From Oceanobacillus damuensis (lineage in GTDB: Bacteria; Bacillota; Bacilli; Bacillales; Amphibacillaceae), in contig NZ_KV392042.1 of assembly GCF_001618145.1 (NCBI RefSeq), forward strand, positions 81,159 to 145,158: DNA of 64,000 bases. Direction: 5' to 3'. The translations under genes were made by a program, and so were the position numbers. The notes under the pieces were generated by a model. That model saw only the letters and a list, made by a program, of their open reading frames with translations. It was not told the DNA's origin and did no database searches. This document shows, piece after piece, positions 35,426 through 44,178 of this stretch (positions are counted from its first letter, which is position 1; each line of letters opens with the position of its first letter).

Positions 35426-36917
35426 CCATAAAAAAAAATGGTGTGGGGTTAGTGCAGCACATCCAAAGGCTGTTGACGTTGGTGTTGAAATTTTGAGAAA
35501 AGGGGGAAATGCCGTTGATGCAGCAATTGCTGTTTCTTATACGCTAGGGGTTGTGGAACCTTATGCATCAGGTATAGGGGGAGGAGGGGTAATGCTTATT
35601 CATTCTGTAAATGACAAACCGATATTTTATGATTATCGGGAAATGGCCCCTATATCTGGTGAAACTAGTAAAAGCATTGGGATACCTGGTTTTGTTTTAG
35701 GGATGGAGACGATACATTCGGAGAGAGGAACATACCCATTTGATCAACTTATTGAACCTTCCATTCTGGTAGCTGAGGAAGGATTTGAACTAAATGATAT
35801 CCTCCATAGTAGACTGCAAGAAGCAAAACACTTATCTAAAATAAAACTACAGCAATTCTATTCTGATGAAACTCCTCATCCAATTGGCAGCATTATAAAA
35901 CAAAAAAAATTAGCTTTAACGTTAAAGAAGATTAAAAGACATGGTTCAGAGTGGTTTTATAAAGGACCAATAGCAAAGGAAATTCATAACCTTATCAACG
36001 GGCAGGAAGTTTCTGATATTTACAAATATAAAGTAATAAAAAGGGAACCTGTTGTTGGTAGGTTTTTGGAATTTGAAGTTATATCAGCTCCTCCTCCCCT
36101 TGCTGGCGTTACGTTGATTCAGGCTTTACATATGGTTGAAAAAATGAAGTTGCATGAACATGCAGATGCTAGTTTTGAATTTATTTTAGGGTTAAGTCAG
36201 ATAATGCAAAGGGTACATTTAGACCGCTTAAGTACAATGGGTGATCCGGATTTTGTTGACATTGATGCTTCAAAAATAATTAGCAGTGACTATATTGAGA
36301 ATATGTTTTACGAGATTTATAAAACCCCTTTTGAAGTAGCCTCATCAAAAGAGAATAATGATTTTAACAATACTACCCATTTTACTGTGGTAGATAGAGA
36401 TGGAATGATGGTTTCCGTTACGAATACAATCAGCGACTTTTTTGGTTGTGGTGAAAACATAGCAGGTTTCTTCCTTAACAATCAAATGAGAAATTTTACC
36501 AAAACGTCATCTTCACCAAATGTCATTAAACCCGGAAAACGCCCACATAGCAACATAGCGCCAACAATATTATGCCATAATAACAAACCTTTTCTTACAA
36601 TTGGGTCAGCCGGAGGAAAAAGAATACCAACTATGCTGACTAGGATATTATTAAGGACATTGCAAAATAACTGGTCGCTTGAAAAGGCAGTAAAGAAGCC
36701 AAGAATTTTTGCCCATGACTACACTTTGTATTTGGAAGAGGATATAGATAGCCAAATCAAAAGTAGATTAACCAAGAATGGTTATAACGTAAAGTATCAT
36801 CCAATTAATATATTTTACGGTGGTGTTCATGGATTAATGTTCGTAGATGAAGATAATGAATTAATCGGGGTCGCCGATCCGAGGAGAGGAGGCACCTCCG
36901 AAACATTGAAAATTTAA
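35415..36917 (+). CDS. ggt: Gamma-glutamyltransferase (cytosolic form)
   Basis: A 500-residue Ntn hydrolase. It has GVSAAHPKAVDVGVEILRKGG, YREMAP (Arg binding the gamma-glutamyl carboxylate), SGIGGGG, and the autoprocessing site NNTTHFTVVDRDG, whose first Thr becomes the nucleophile of the small subunit. GSAGGKRIPT replaces the usual GSPGGSRI oxyanion region. Unlike typical secreted GGTs, there is no signal peptide; the protein begins MRINHKKKWCG. So imported gamma-glutamyl peptides would be cleaved inside the cell. No good ribosome binding site precedes ATG 35415 and it overlaps the end of the upstream gene, implying coupled translation. Confidence 0.88.
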   Translation: MRINHKKKWCGVSAAHPKAVDVGVEILRKGGNAVDAAIAVSYTLGVVEPYASGIGGGGVMLIHSVNDKPIFYDYREMAPISGETSKSIGIPGFVLGMETIHSERGTYPFDQLIEPSILVAEEGFELNDILHSRLQEAKHLSKIKLQQFYSDETPHPIGSIIKQKKLALTLKKIKRHGSEWFYKGPIAKEIHNLINGQEVSDIYKYKVIKREPVVGRFLEFEVISAPPPLAGVTLIQALHMVEKMKLHEHADASFEFILGLSQIMQRVHLDRLSTMGDPDFVDIDASKIISSDYIENMFYEIYKTPFEVASSKENNDFNNTTHFTVVDRDGMMVSVTNTISDFFGCGENIAGFFLNNQMRNFTKTSSSPNVIKPGKRPHSNIAPTILCHNNKPFLTIGSAGGKRIPTMLTRILLRTLQNNWSLEKAVKKPRIFAHDYTLYLEEDIDSQIKSRLTKNGYNVKYHPINIFYGGVHGLMFVDEDNELIGVADPRRGGTSETLKI

Positions 36918-37060
36918 ACTCTTTAAATGATATGTTTTAAAAGGAGGTGGTTAAAGGTTAATAAATGGATGGTGTATTGTAAACTTGATCATTTTAGTTC
37001 TTGGTGGAAGTATGCTTTTTCTTAGGCAAAAGTTATTTTCTTTGAAAAGGAGAGGGAGGA

Positions 37061-39493
37061 ATGAAGATTAGAAATGTCTTAAATTTTATCGGTATAGCGA
37101 CTATTTGTTTGGTTTTGATTATGACATTGTTCCAACCTAAAGCGTGGGCTTCAAGTTCAGCAATTGCTACAGGGAATTCGACAACAGACGGTCGTCCAGT
37201 AGCATGGAAGAATAGAGATCATTGGTCGACAAGCGACGGGTGGAAAGTTATACCATACCACTATCAAGCTGATGGCAGCTCATTTGGAGCTGGGGATCGT
37301 TATTTATCAAGTTTCAATTACTCAGGTGTTTCAGCAATTGGATCATCAGGAATTGATGAACATACAAGCATACAGATACCATGGGTTGGGGCAAATGACA
37401 GAGGGCTTGGACTCGTACAGGTTGCAGGGCATACTTTAACTTCAAGTTTTGCGGAAGATAATGGATTTCCAGTTTCACAGGATTTAGAAAATGGTATGAG
37501 AGCTGGCTACTTAAATCACATTATACTTTCTCGTGCTGAGCATATTGATGATGTTGAACAAATATTAAGAGATACAAATGATGGTGGTGGCTTTAATGGA
37601 AGCTTTGCCAGAAATACTTCTACTATTATAAGTGTATTTGATCGCTGGGGAAATGCAGCTACATTTGAGATTGATGGTGATAGTTTTACTCGTGATAATG
37701 TAACGGAAGAATATGCTCAAGATGCTAATGGATATTTCACGGCATTACATGATGATGATAAAGATACAACTAATCCGTTAGATGGTGAGTATAGTGGTTT
37801 TGATTGGAGAACTAATTTTTCAAAAGTTAATTGGACAAAATCAAATGGCTTTCCATATTTTGTTGATAATCAAGTTACAGATGTGGATGGTAATGGAAAT
37901 ATAACAAGTGAGGGTACAATTCCTGATGGTATACATGACTGGTCTTATTCATCAAGTGCTGTGAAACGATATCCAAGGGCAGGGATTCGTATGGATGACC
38001 CCCATTTAAAAGATTATCGCTACTTTATTCAGAAAGATGTTGGTTCATATGCATTAGGTGATAAAAATAGCATTGAAACCCTCTCAAGGAATATTGGGTA
38101 TCTGCCTAGAGAGGAAAAGCCAACAGGTTGGCATTTAAATCGCTTTGTATCTACATTTGGAACTGTATTAGTTGGATCGAAAATCGATGATCCTTATGAA
38201 GGAAGATTAACTACGATTTGGGTAGCATTGGGAGAGCCAGCTGCGGGAATCTTTGTACCGATTTTTCCTTATGCAGGTGAGGTTCCTGAAGAACTAATGG
38301 ATATGTACTCATCCATCAACGAAAAGCGTCGCCAAGTTTATGACTATACGGATGATAACGCCTGTGGCTATAGTTGCGGAAGAAACTCGGACCATGATAT
38401 TGATACTTATGCGTTAACAGGTGAATATTATGGTGAATCAGGTGTTATGAAATATACGTTTGATATTGAAAATTGGGCTTTTGATCAATATGATAACTTT
38501 ATGACTGAGCTTAGGGATGGATCAAGAACACTCAATGAATTAAAAAGTGATATGATTCAGTGGCAAAAGGCAGTTGCACAGCAAATGAAAGAGTATTATG
38601 AAAGTGAAACAAGTATATTCCCAGCAGTTGAAGATGCTTATGTTCGTTCTGATAATCCTGATAGTAATTACAATAATTTCTTAAGTGTACAGCATGATGA
38701 TCGTATATCTTATCTAAAATTCAATTTAAAAGGAGTTACAGGAAAACCAATTCAGTCTATTAAATTAAGACTCACGGAAAGTGACAATGGTTTGGCAGGT
38801 GATACAAATTTCTTTGTTACAAAGACAACTTCCTCTTGGAATGAACAAACTGTTACTTGGAATACAAAGCCGAGTACAGATGGTAAAACATATGGGACAT
38901 ATAACGCGGGGCAGCTAAATGAAAATGAAGTGATTGACATCCCTCTAAATCCATCATTTATTGAACAAGGTGATGGAGAATATAGTATTGCCCTTGTCGG
39001 AAGTTCTGGTTCAATGGATGATGAATTTTCAATGAGGGAAACATTAAAAGGAGCAAAGATCATAGTGGAGTTTGGAGATCTCAATAATATTGAGCTTGAT
39101 AATAGAGATGCAACGATGTACTCTGAATGGTCTAGTTCTAGTACCCAGCCGAATTATTATGGTGATAATTATTTATATCGATCAACAAGTGGAACAGGAA
39201 AAGAAGTTGTATGGACACCGTATATTACAAATCCAGGGAACTATGAAATATATTATTGGCTCCCAGACGGAACATCTAATAGAACAACAATGGCTCCATA
39301 TACTATTAATTATTCTGGAGGATCCACAACGGTTTTTGTAGACCAGACTGTATCTGGAGGACGGTGGGTTCAACTTGGTAATACAGCATATCCTTTTGAG
39401 GCAGGAATTCATGGTAACGTAGAATTGAGTAGCAGTGCATCGGATGGGAAGTATGTAATAGCTGATGCAGTTAAATTTGTAAAAGTAAATTAA
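37061..39493 (+). CDS. Large secreted Ntn-hydrolase-like protein with CBM96/DNRLRE and golvesin-like domains
   Basis: An 810-residue exported protein. Residues 1-31 are a signal peptide ending AWA. The mature chain would begin SSSAIATGNSTTDGRPVAWKNRDHW, the pattern of linear-amide C-N hydrolases/C45-like Ntn enzymes (TxDGRPxxxKNRD), but with Ser where those have Cys. The catalytic-domain-like region runs to about 510 (NTSTIISVFDRWGNAATFEID; AGIFVPIFPYAGEVP). A DNRLRE/CBM96-type domain follows (about 525-675: VEDAYVRSDNPDSNYNNF, ISYLKFNL, TVTWNTKPS), then a golvesin/xanthan-lyase-like domain (about 680-810: YYGDNYLYRS, GNYEIYYWLP). It has its own AGGAGAGGGAGG site 143 bases after ggt. It may release amide-linked products for the importer. 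Confidence 0.75.
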   Translation: MKIRNVLNFIGIATICLVLIMTLFQPKAWASSSAIATGNSTTDGRPVAWKNRDHWSTSDGWKVIPYHYQADGSSFGAGDRYLSSFNYSGVSAIGSSGIDEHTSIQIPWVGANDRGLGLVQVAGHTLTSSFAEDNGFPVSQDLENGMRAGYLNHIILSRAEHIDDVEQILRDTNDGGGFNGSFARNTSTIISVFDRWGNAATFEIDGDSFTRDNVTEEYAQDANGYFTALHDDDKDTTNPLDGEYSGFDWRTNFSKVNWTKSNGFPYFVDNQVTDVDGNGNITSEGTIPDGIHDWSYSSSAVKRYPRAGIRMDDPHLKDYRYFIQKDVGSYALGDKNSIETLSRNIGYLPREEKPTGWHLNRFVSTFGTVLVGSKIDDPYEGRLTTIWVALGEPAAGIFVPIFPYAGEVPEELMDMYSSINEKRRQVYDYTDDNACGYSCGRNSDHDIDTYALTGEYYGESGVMKYTFDIENWAFDQYDNFMTELRDGSRTLNELKSDMIQWQKAVAQQMKEYYESETSIFPAVEDAYVRSDNPDSNYNNFLSVQHDDRISYLKFNLKGVTGKPIQSIKLRLTESDNGLAGDTNFFVTKTTSSWNEQTVTWNTKPSTDGKTYGTYNAGQLNENEVIDIPLNPSFIEQGDGEYSIALVGSSGSMDDEFSMRETLKGAKIIVEFGDLNNIELDNRDATMYSEWSSSSTQPNYYGDNYLYRSTSGTGKEVVWTPYITNPGNYEIYYWLPDGTSNRTTMAPYTINYSGGSTTVFVDQTVSGGRWVQLGNTAYPFEAGIHGNVELSSSASDGKYVIADAVKFVKVN

Positions 39494-39651
39494 AGGGTTT
39501 TAACATCAAAATTGGGATGTCTACTAACCTGGATAGGAAGGCATCCCTATAAAACAAAAAGATTGATCAATTCATTAATGTAAAAAAATTTTTTGATAAA
39601 AATAATGGGATTCTGGGGTAAGACACTAAGACCTTTAAACTGGAGGACATT

Positions 39652-39762
39652 ATGCAAAAAAAGACTGAAGAATTAGAAAATTCAGCTTCTATGCGAACTG
39701 CTGCATACATGGTAGGAGTCCGCAAAGTGGCAGAAGCATGTCTCTATCGTGGATGGGTCTAA
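39652..39762 (+). pseudogene. C-terminal tail of a glutamate dehydrogenase, now a 36-codon leader ORF
   Basis: ATG 39652 follows GGAGG and encodes a 36-residue peptide. Its last 25 residues (ASMRTAAYMVGVRKVAEACL then YRGWV) are the C-terminal helix and end of RocG/GudB-type glutamate dehydrogenases (over 400 residues in full). The rest of the enzyme is absent upstream. The stop overlaps the ATG at 39753 of the next gene, so the remnant may now act as a translated leader. Confidence 0.7.
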
Positions 39763-40043
39763 AAATACAATCTAGAAGTGAAAGAAAGTTGTTTCAAAAA
39801 ATTCATGAAGTTAAACCGTACTGTACTGGTAAAGTAATGAATGTATATGTTACTCCCTCAACATATGTGTATGAATGGGAACCTTTATTCTCCGTAATGA
39901 ATGGTGATGGTAAAATAACGGAAGTTTACTTAGGGGTAAGTGGAATTATAAAAGATATTAAAGTAACAGTAGGTGAACATGTATTCCATAATACCATACT
40001 AGCGAACATAGAAGATGATATGAAACTTTCTGGAAGTGATTAA
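39753..40043 (+). CDS. Small lipoyl/biotinyl-domain-like protein of unknown role
   Basis: About 96 residues (101 if the ATG at 39738 is used). The sequence KVMNVYVTPSTYVYEWEPLF then ITEVYLGVSGIIKDIKVTVG, EHVFHNTILANIEDD has the strand-turn spacing of a flattened beta-barrel of the biotinyl/lipoyl type (GxIxxIxVxxGxxVxxxxxLxxIE). It lacks the modified MKM or DKA lysine, so it is unlikely to be biotinylated. There is no free ribosome binding site; the start overlaps the stop of the glutamate dehydrogenase remnant, suggesting coupled translation. The function is unknown. Confidence 0.55.
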   Translation: MGLKIQSRSERKLFQKIHEVKPYCTGKVMNVYVTPSTYVYEWEPLFSVMNGDGKITEVYLGVSGIIKDIKVTVGEHVFHNTILANIEDDMKLSGSD

Positions 40044-40083
40044 TTACAATTTTTAAAATTAGACTTTTATTTTGGAGGATAAT

Positions 40084-40257
40084 ATGACTGTTAAAGAACT
40101 ATACATTAAGGTAGAGGAAAAGAGAAAAAAGATGTATGAAATAGCAGCTGCCAAGGGGCTTACAAACATTGAAACAATTAACTGTAGTGTAGAGTTAGAT
40201 GTCTTACTTAATCAATTAATCCTCCAAACAAAACAGGAATTGTATATCTGTTCTTGA
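40084..40257 (+). CDS. Spo0E-family aspartyl-phosphate phosphatase
   Basis: A 57-residue protein starting at ATG 40084 behind TTTGGAGGATAAT. It forms two helices: KELYIKVEEKRKKMYEIAAA and NCSVELDVLLNQLIL. The second contains the Spo0E signature SxxLDxLL. Spo0E-type proteins dephosphorylate Spo0A~P and delay sporulation. It follows the small lipoyl-like gene by about 40 bases and may be cotranscribed with it. It supports a spore-forming host. Confidence 0.82.
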   Translation: MTVKELYIKVEEKRKKMYEIAAAKGLTNIETINCSVELDVLLNQLILQTKQELYICS

Positions 40258-40299
40258 CTGAATTAACATAGAACTGTACTTAAGTTGGTAGATATATCT

Positions 40300-40555
40300 T
40301 TGTTGATATGAAAGTGCTGCATTTAAATTATTTTTAAGAGTTGGTCAGGCCGCTAATAACCTGCATATATCGCAACGAGGGTTAAGTAAACAAATTATGC
40401 TCCTTTAAGAAGAACTAGGGAATAATCTCTTTGAGCGTTCTACAAAACAGTTTACTAGAGGAGGGGGAAGGGGAATCTTTATATAAAAATATTCTCCCTT
40501 CTTTTAACAATATTGGAAGAGTGGTTGATGATGTGAAAGAAACGGGTGCCATTCC
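40300..40555 (+). pseudogene. LysR-family regulator remnant
   Basis: Translating in one frame from about 40335 gives RVGQAANNLHISQRGLSKQI, then a stop, then EELGNNLFERSTKQFTRG. This is a clear LysR helix-turn-helix (normally AAxxLHxSQPALSxQI..LEEELGxxLFER). Later codons (NNIGRVVDDVKETG) also fit the family linker helix. There are several stops and no start, and it is cut off by the C26 hydrolase gene. Confidence 0.7.
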
Positions 40556-40588
40556 GAAAAAGAAAATACGGCATTGGAGGAGAATTTT

Positions 40589-41296
40589 GTGAAGAAAATA
40601 ATTGGAATTACGACAGATATTAAAAACGAAAAATTATTAACTACAGGTTTGGATAACATTAAATCAATCGTTAAGTCAGGTGCAGTACCAGTCGTTTTAC
40701 CGAACCTGGACGACGAAGATTCTATCAATCAACTAGCTGAATTAATTGATGGATTACTTGTTACAGGTGGCGGCGATATTGACCCGACCCTTTTTGGAGA
40801 AGAACCACATCCTAATTTAGGTGAAATTTGTCCAGACAGAGATCGTTTTGAAATGTTGCTAATTACTAAATTACTCGAATTGGATAAACCGATTTTAGCA
40901 ATTTGTAGGGGATGCCAAATTTTAAATCTAGCAACGGGTGGTGATATGCATCAAGATATCTATGCTCAATCTCAAAGACCACTTTTACAACACTATCAAA
41001 AGGCACCACGAACACATACCTCCCATTACATTGACGTAACTGAGAACTCTTTTTATCAAAAAATTGTCCAAGCAACTCGTTTTAAAGTAAATAGCTATCA
41101 TCACCAGGCTGTTCGAAAAATTGGAGATGGTTTTGAGGTATGTGCAAAATCAAGTGATGGTATAATTGAAGCTTTTGAAAGTAAAAAGCATCGATTTGTC
41201 ATTGGTATTCAGTGGCATCCTGAGAATCTGTTCCAAAATGAGGATATTTTTTCCTTGATATTATTTAAATATTTCGTTTATTCAATTGACAATTAA
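40589..41296 (+). CDS. Class I glutamine-amidotransferase-like gamma-glutamyl hydrolase (peptidase C26, PuuD-like)
   Basis: A 235-residue protein with the C26 triad: nucleophile Cys in LAICRGCQILNLATGG, and His and Glu in GIQWHPENLF. Other C26 markers are VTGGGDIDPTLFGEEPHP, DRDRFEMLL and NSYHHQAV. GTG 40589 is placed behind GGAGGAG. PuuD-like enzymes hydrolyse gamma-glutamyl-GABA and related amides. Coming after gamma-glutamyltransferase and an FGase-like enzyme, it strengthens the gamma-glutamyl theme of this island. The decayed LysR gene just upstream may have been its regulator. Confidence 0.88.
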   Translation: MKKIIGITTDIKNEKLLTTGLDNIKSIVKSGAVPVVLPNLDDEDSINQLAELIDGLLVTGGGDIDPTLFGEEPHPNLGEICPDRDRFEMLLITKLLELDKPILAICRGCQILNLATGGDMHQDIYAQSQRPLLQHYQKAPRTHTSHYIDVTENSFYQKIVQATRFKVNSYHHQAVRKIGDGFEVCAKSSDGIIEAFESKKHRFVIGIQWHPENLFQNEDIFSLILFKYFVYSIDN

Positions 41297-41439
41297 CTTG
41301 TATGTAATGTACTTAGAGTTAAATGAGGGGGAAATTGATTGGGTAAGCGATTATTCACTTCATACTCAATTTGTTTCAAAACCTTTTTCGACTGATGGAT
41401 ACGTTGCTAGTACCACCCCTAAATTCCCCACAACCTCTT

Positions 41440-41613
41440 TTACGCTTTCACGTTCTCACCTTTCGAAAAGTAATCTTTACTGTTAATAAATAACCTAGGA
41501 TTATAGGCATCATTTATTGTCGTTAGTTCAAATACAAACCAAGCCTCCGAACCATTTTCTAAGCAGATTACCTCATTAGTGATAGATAGAGGGTGGATAC
41601 GTTTTTTTCGCAT
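41440..41613 (-). CDS. Possible small protein, 57 residues, unknown
   Basis: A minus-strand frame from ATG 41613 gives RKKRIHPLSITNEVICLENG, SEAWFVFELTTIND and a lysine-rich end before TAA at 41440. The composition is protein-like, but the ribosome binding site (AGAGATG) is weak and no family is recognised. It lies in the 540-base gap before the RNase J gene, where nothing else is visible. It may be a remnant. Confidence 0.3.
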   Translation of the reverse strand: MRKKRIHPLSITNEVICLENGSEAWFVFELTTINDAYNPRLFINSKDYFSKGENVKA

Positions 41614-41833
41614 ACTTACATCTCTTACTCATTCATTGACTGTACAACCTTAAAACCTCACGTTTATTAATCTAAAAAATACCCATAAATCCACTGAAAG
41701 AGCAGTGGTCATTATTACAGGGATGGCTCTCCCCAGTAAAGCTGGTACTATTTGGACGATGTTCAGTACCCATGCAATTAAAAACAAAAATCAAGGGTAT
41801 ACTAAACCATATTTGCTACCAGGAGGTATTTAT

Positions 41834-43501
41834 ATGCGAACAAAGGATAATGTCTTATCTGTCTTTGCCCTTGGCGGTTTACATGAGATTGGGAAGAATA
41901 TGTACGCGATTGAATATGGAAATGATATTGTAATTATCGATTGTGGAAATAAGTTTCCTGACGAAAGCTTATTGGGAATTGATCTCATCATTCCTGATAT
42001 TTCTTACCTTATCGAAAATAAGGATAGAGTACGTGCCTTGATCGTTACACATGGACATGAGGATCATATTGGCGGAGTGCCTTTCTTTTTGAAAGAAGTA
42101 AATGTGCCAGTGTATGCGACGAGCTTCACACTCGGGTTACTTGAAATCAAATTAAAAGAACATCGTTTTTTGCGAGAAAGTGAGCTTATTGAAATCAACT
42201 CCGATTCGGAAACCCAAATTGGGGAAATGAATATTAGCTTTTTCAAAGTGGCCCATAGCATTCCGGATTGTTTAGGGATTGTATTCGACACTCCAGATGG
42301 AACGATCGTACATACTGGAGACTTCAAGTTTGATTTGACTCCTGCAACTGATGAAAGACCAGATATCCACAAAATGGCTGACATCGGCAACAAAGGAGTA
42401 TTGCTTCTTTTATCGGAAAGTACCAATGCAGAACGACCTGGTTACACTCCATCAGAAAAAATGGTAGGTAAAAATTTGGAACAGACCTTTATAAAGGCAA
42501 AGCGGAAAGTGATTGTATCTACTTTTGCTTCAAATGTCAGCCGTATCCAACAGGTTGTCCATGCTGCACAGAAAACCGAGCGAAAACTGGCATTACTTGG
42601 CCGGTCAATGGTAAATGTAGCGAAAGTTGCGATGGAGCGTGGCTACTTAACAGTTCCTGAAGGCATGTTAATTGAACCACGGGATATTAATAAATTGCCT
42701 CCAGAGATGGTGGCAATTTTATGTACCGGGAGTCAAGGAGAGACGATGGCGGCCCTTAGCCGTCTGTCCACGGGTAACTTTCGCGATGTAGAAATTTTAC
42801 CGGAAGATACGGTTATCCTTGCAGCCGGTCCAATCCCCGGGAATGAAAAGAATGTAACCAGTATTGTCGACAACTTGTATAAGCTCGGAGCACATGTCAT
42901 TTATGGTTCAGGAAGCAGTTCCGGTATGCATGTTTCGGGTCATGGTTACCAAGAGGATTTACGCCTCATGCTTACCTTAATGAAGCCGAAATACTTTATA
43001 CCTATTCACGGGGAATATCGAATGCTGCATCATCATCGGATGCTCGCAGAATCTGTAGGCGTAGAAGAGGGCAATACGTTTATCTTAAAAAATGGTGATA
43101 TTGTGGATATTGAAAATTCGATTGCCCGCAGTACGAGAACAATCCCGAGTGGGAACACGTATGTTGATGGAGTGGATGTAGGGGATATGGAATTTGTGTT
43201 ACGGGATCGCAAACAAATTTCTGAAGATGGAATGCTCATGATTATCATTCCAATGAATAAACAGGAGGAAAAAGTCCTCGCAGATCCCGAATTTATTTCT
43301 CGCGGATTTGTCGATCAGAATTTCTCTGAACTACGAAAGGGAATGGATCGAATTACGATAGAAACAATTAACGAGCTTCATCAAGCGAATCGATTTTCCA
43401 GGAATGTCATGAAAAAACAGATCAAAAGGGCCATCGCGCAATATGTCAAAGAACATACGAGGAAGGAGCCGATGATTGTTCCTATATTGTTGGAAATTTG
43501 A
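41834..43501 (+). CDS. rnj: Ribonuclease J
   Basis: A 555-residue protein starting at ATG 41834 behind AGGAGG. It has a beta-lactamase/beta-CASP nuclease core: GGLHEIGKNMYAIEYGNDIV, THGHEDHIGG (metal ligands), HTGDFKFDLTP, LLSESTNAE, ILCTGSQGE, HVSGHGYQEDL and PIHGEYRML. It ends KEPMIVPILLEI, matching the length and tail of B. subtilis RNase J1. RNase J acts in mRNA decay and rRNA maturation as a 5'-3' exonuclease and endonuclease. Its sequence differs enough (for example THGHEDHIGGVPFFLKEV) to be a paralog rather than the main copy. It stands alone with its own terminator. Confidence 0.9.
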   Translation: MRTKDNVLSVFALGGLHEIGKNMYAIEYGNDIVIIDCGNKFPDESLLGIDLIIPDISYLIENKDRVRALIVTHGHEDHIGGVPFFLKEVNVPVYATSFTLGLLEIKLKEHRFLRESELIEINSDSETQIGEMNISFFKVAHSIPDCLGIVFDTPDGTIVHTGDFKFDLTPATDERPDIHKMADIGNKGVLLLLSESTNAERPGYTPSEKMVGKNLEQTFIKAKRKVIVSTFASNVSRIQQVVHAAQKTERKLALLGRSMVNVAKVAMERGYLTVPEGMLIEPRDINKLPPEMVAILCTGSQGETMAALSRLSTGNFRDVEILPEDTVILAAGPIPGNEKNVTSIVDNLYKLGAHVIYGSGSSSGMHVSGHGYQEDLRLMLTLMKPKYFIPIHGEYRMLHHHRMLAESVGVEEGNTFILKNGDIVDIENSIARSTRTIPSGNTYVDGVDVGDMEFVLRDRKQISEDGMLMIIIPMNKQEEKVLADPEFISRGFVDQNFSELRKGMDRITIETINELHQANRFSRNVMKKQIKRAIAQYVKEHTRKEPMIVPILLEI

Positions 43502-43527
43502 ATTCGGTGCAGTAAAATTCTGTAATG

Positions 43528-43570
43528 AAAGGCCAGCACTTTAGTTAATTCAAAGTGTTGGTCTTTTTTA
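43528..43570 (+). terminator. Terminator of the RNase J gene
   Basis: AAAGGCCAGCACTTT pairs with AAAGTGTTGGTCTTTTTT over 15 bp with two GU pairs. Confidence 0.9.
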
Positions 43571-43587
43571 GGGTCCGCTAGTAGTAA

Positions 43588-43794
43588 GGAGTGGCAAACT
43601 GACACTATCTTTTTATATAGCCCTGACAGTGTTTAGTAACATGGGTAGTTTGGGCATGTGGGGCAATAGCCGTATGATGATATACTATACAAAATATGTG
43701 GAAAAGGATGAAGTAGGACTAACAGGTTCTGTTTTTAGGTGTAAAACACTAATTAAACAATTAAATAAGATGTTTAGAATTAGTGAATTAATTT
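43588..43794 (+). other. Open fragment resembling a decayed membrane-protein gene
   Basis: One plus-strand frame reads LTLSFYIALTVFSNMGSLGM, WGNSRMMIYYTKYVEKDEVG and on to a stop at about 43794, with no start or ribosome binding site. The hydrophobic-then-polar pattern suggests a piece of a transporter, but I cannot assign it. The surrounding 43571-44178 gap otherwise holds only the repeat at 43951. Confidence 0.3.
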
Positions 43795-43950
43795 GAAAGG
43801 ATTTAGATGAAATCTTTTTGAATATAAGAGAGAATCCTTCATTCAAATATTGATTTCTTCTGCAACAAACTGATGCGCAATTGGAATAAGATTTGGGAGT
43901 AAATTTTATATGAAATAAGGATGGGTTCTAGAAAATGATTCATTCAATAG

Positions 43951-44027
43951 GACCGAGGGGACAGTTTGTAGTCCCGATTAGTTTTTAGGTTAACTACGGG
44001 ACGATAACCTGTCCCCATGGACCTAAG
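43951..44027. repeat. GTCCCC-type dispersed repeat, long version
   Basis: GACCGAGGGGACAGTTTG and AACCTGTCCCCATGGACC lie in inverted orientation around AGTCCCGATTAG / TTAACTACGGGAC, making a long imperfect hairpin. The right half matches 721-756 almost base for base. Confidence 0.65.
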
Positions 44028-44178
44028 GTAAATTTAATAATCAGTTGTTGGGAGAGTGAGGAAGTGTTAATAACAATGAAAACGAACCTTTTAATCTTAA
44101 TAGACCCCAACCAGAGGAATGCTCAAATTGGGGTCTATTAAGTATATAGTAATTTTACCTTTTAAAAAAAATCATTGA

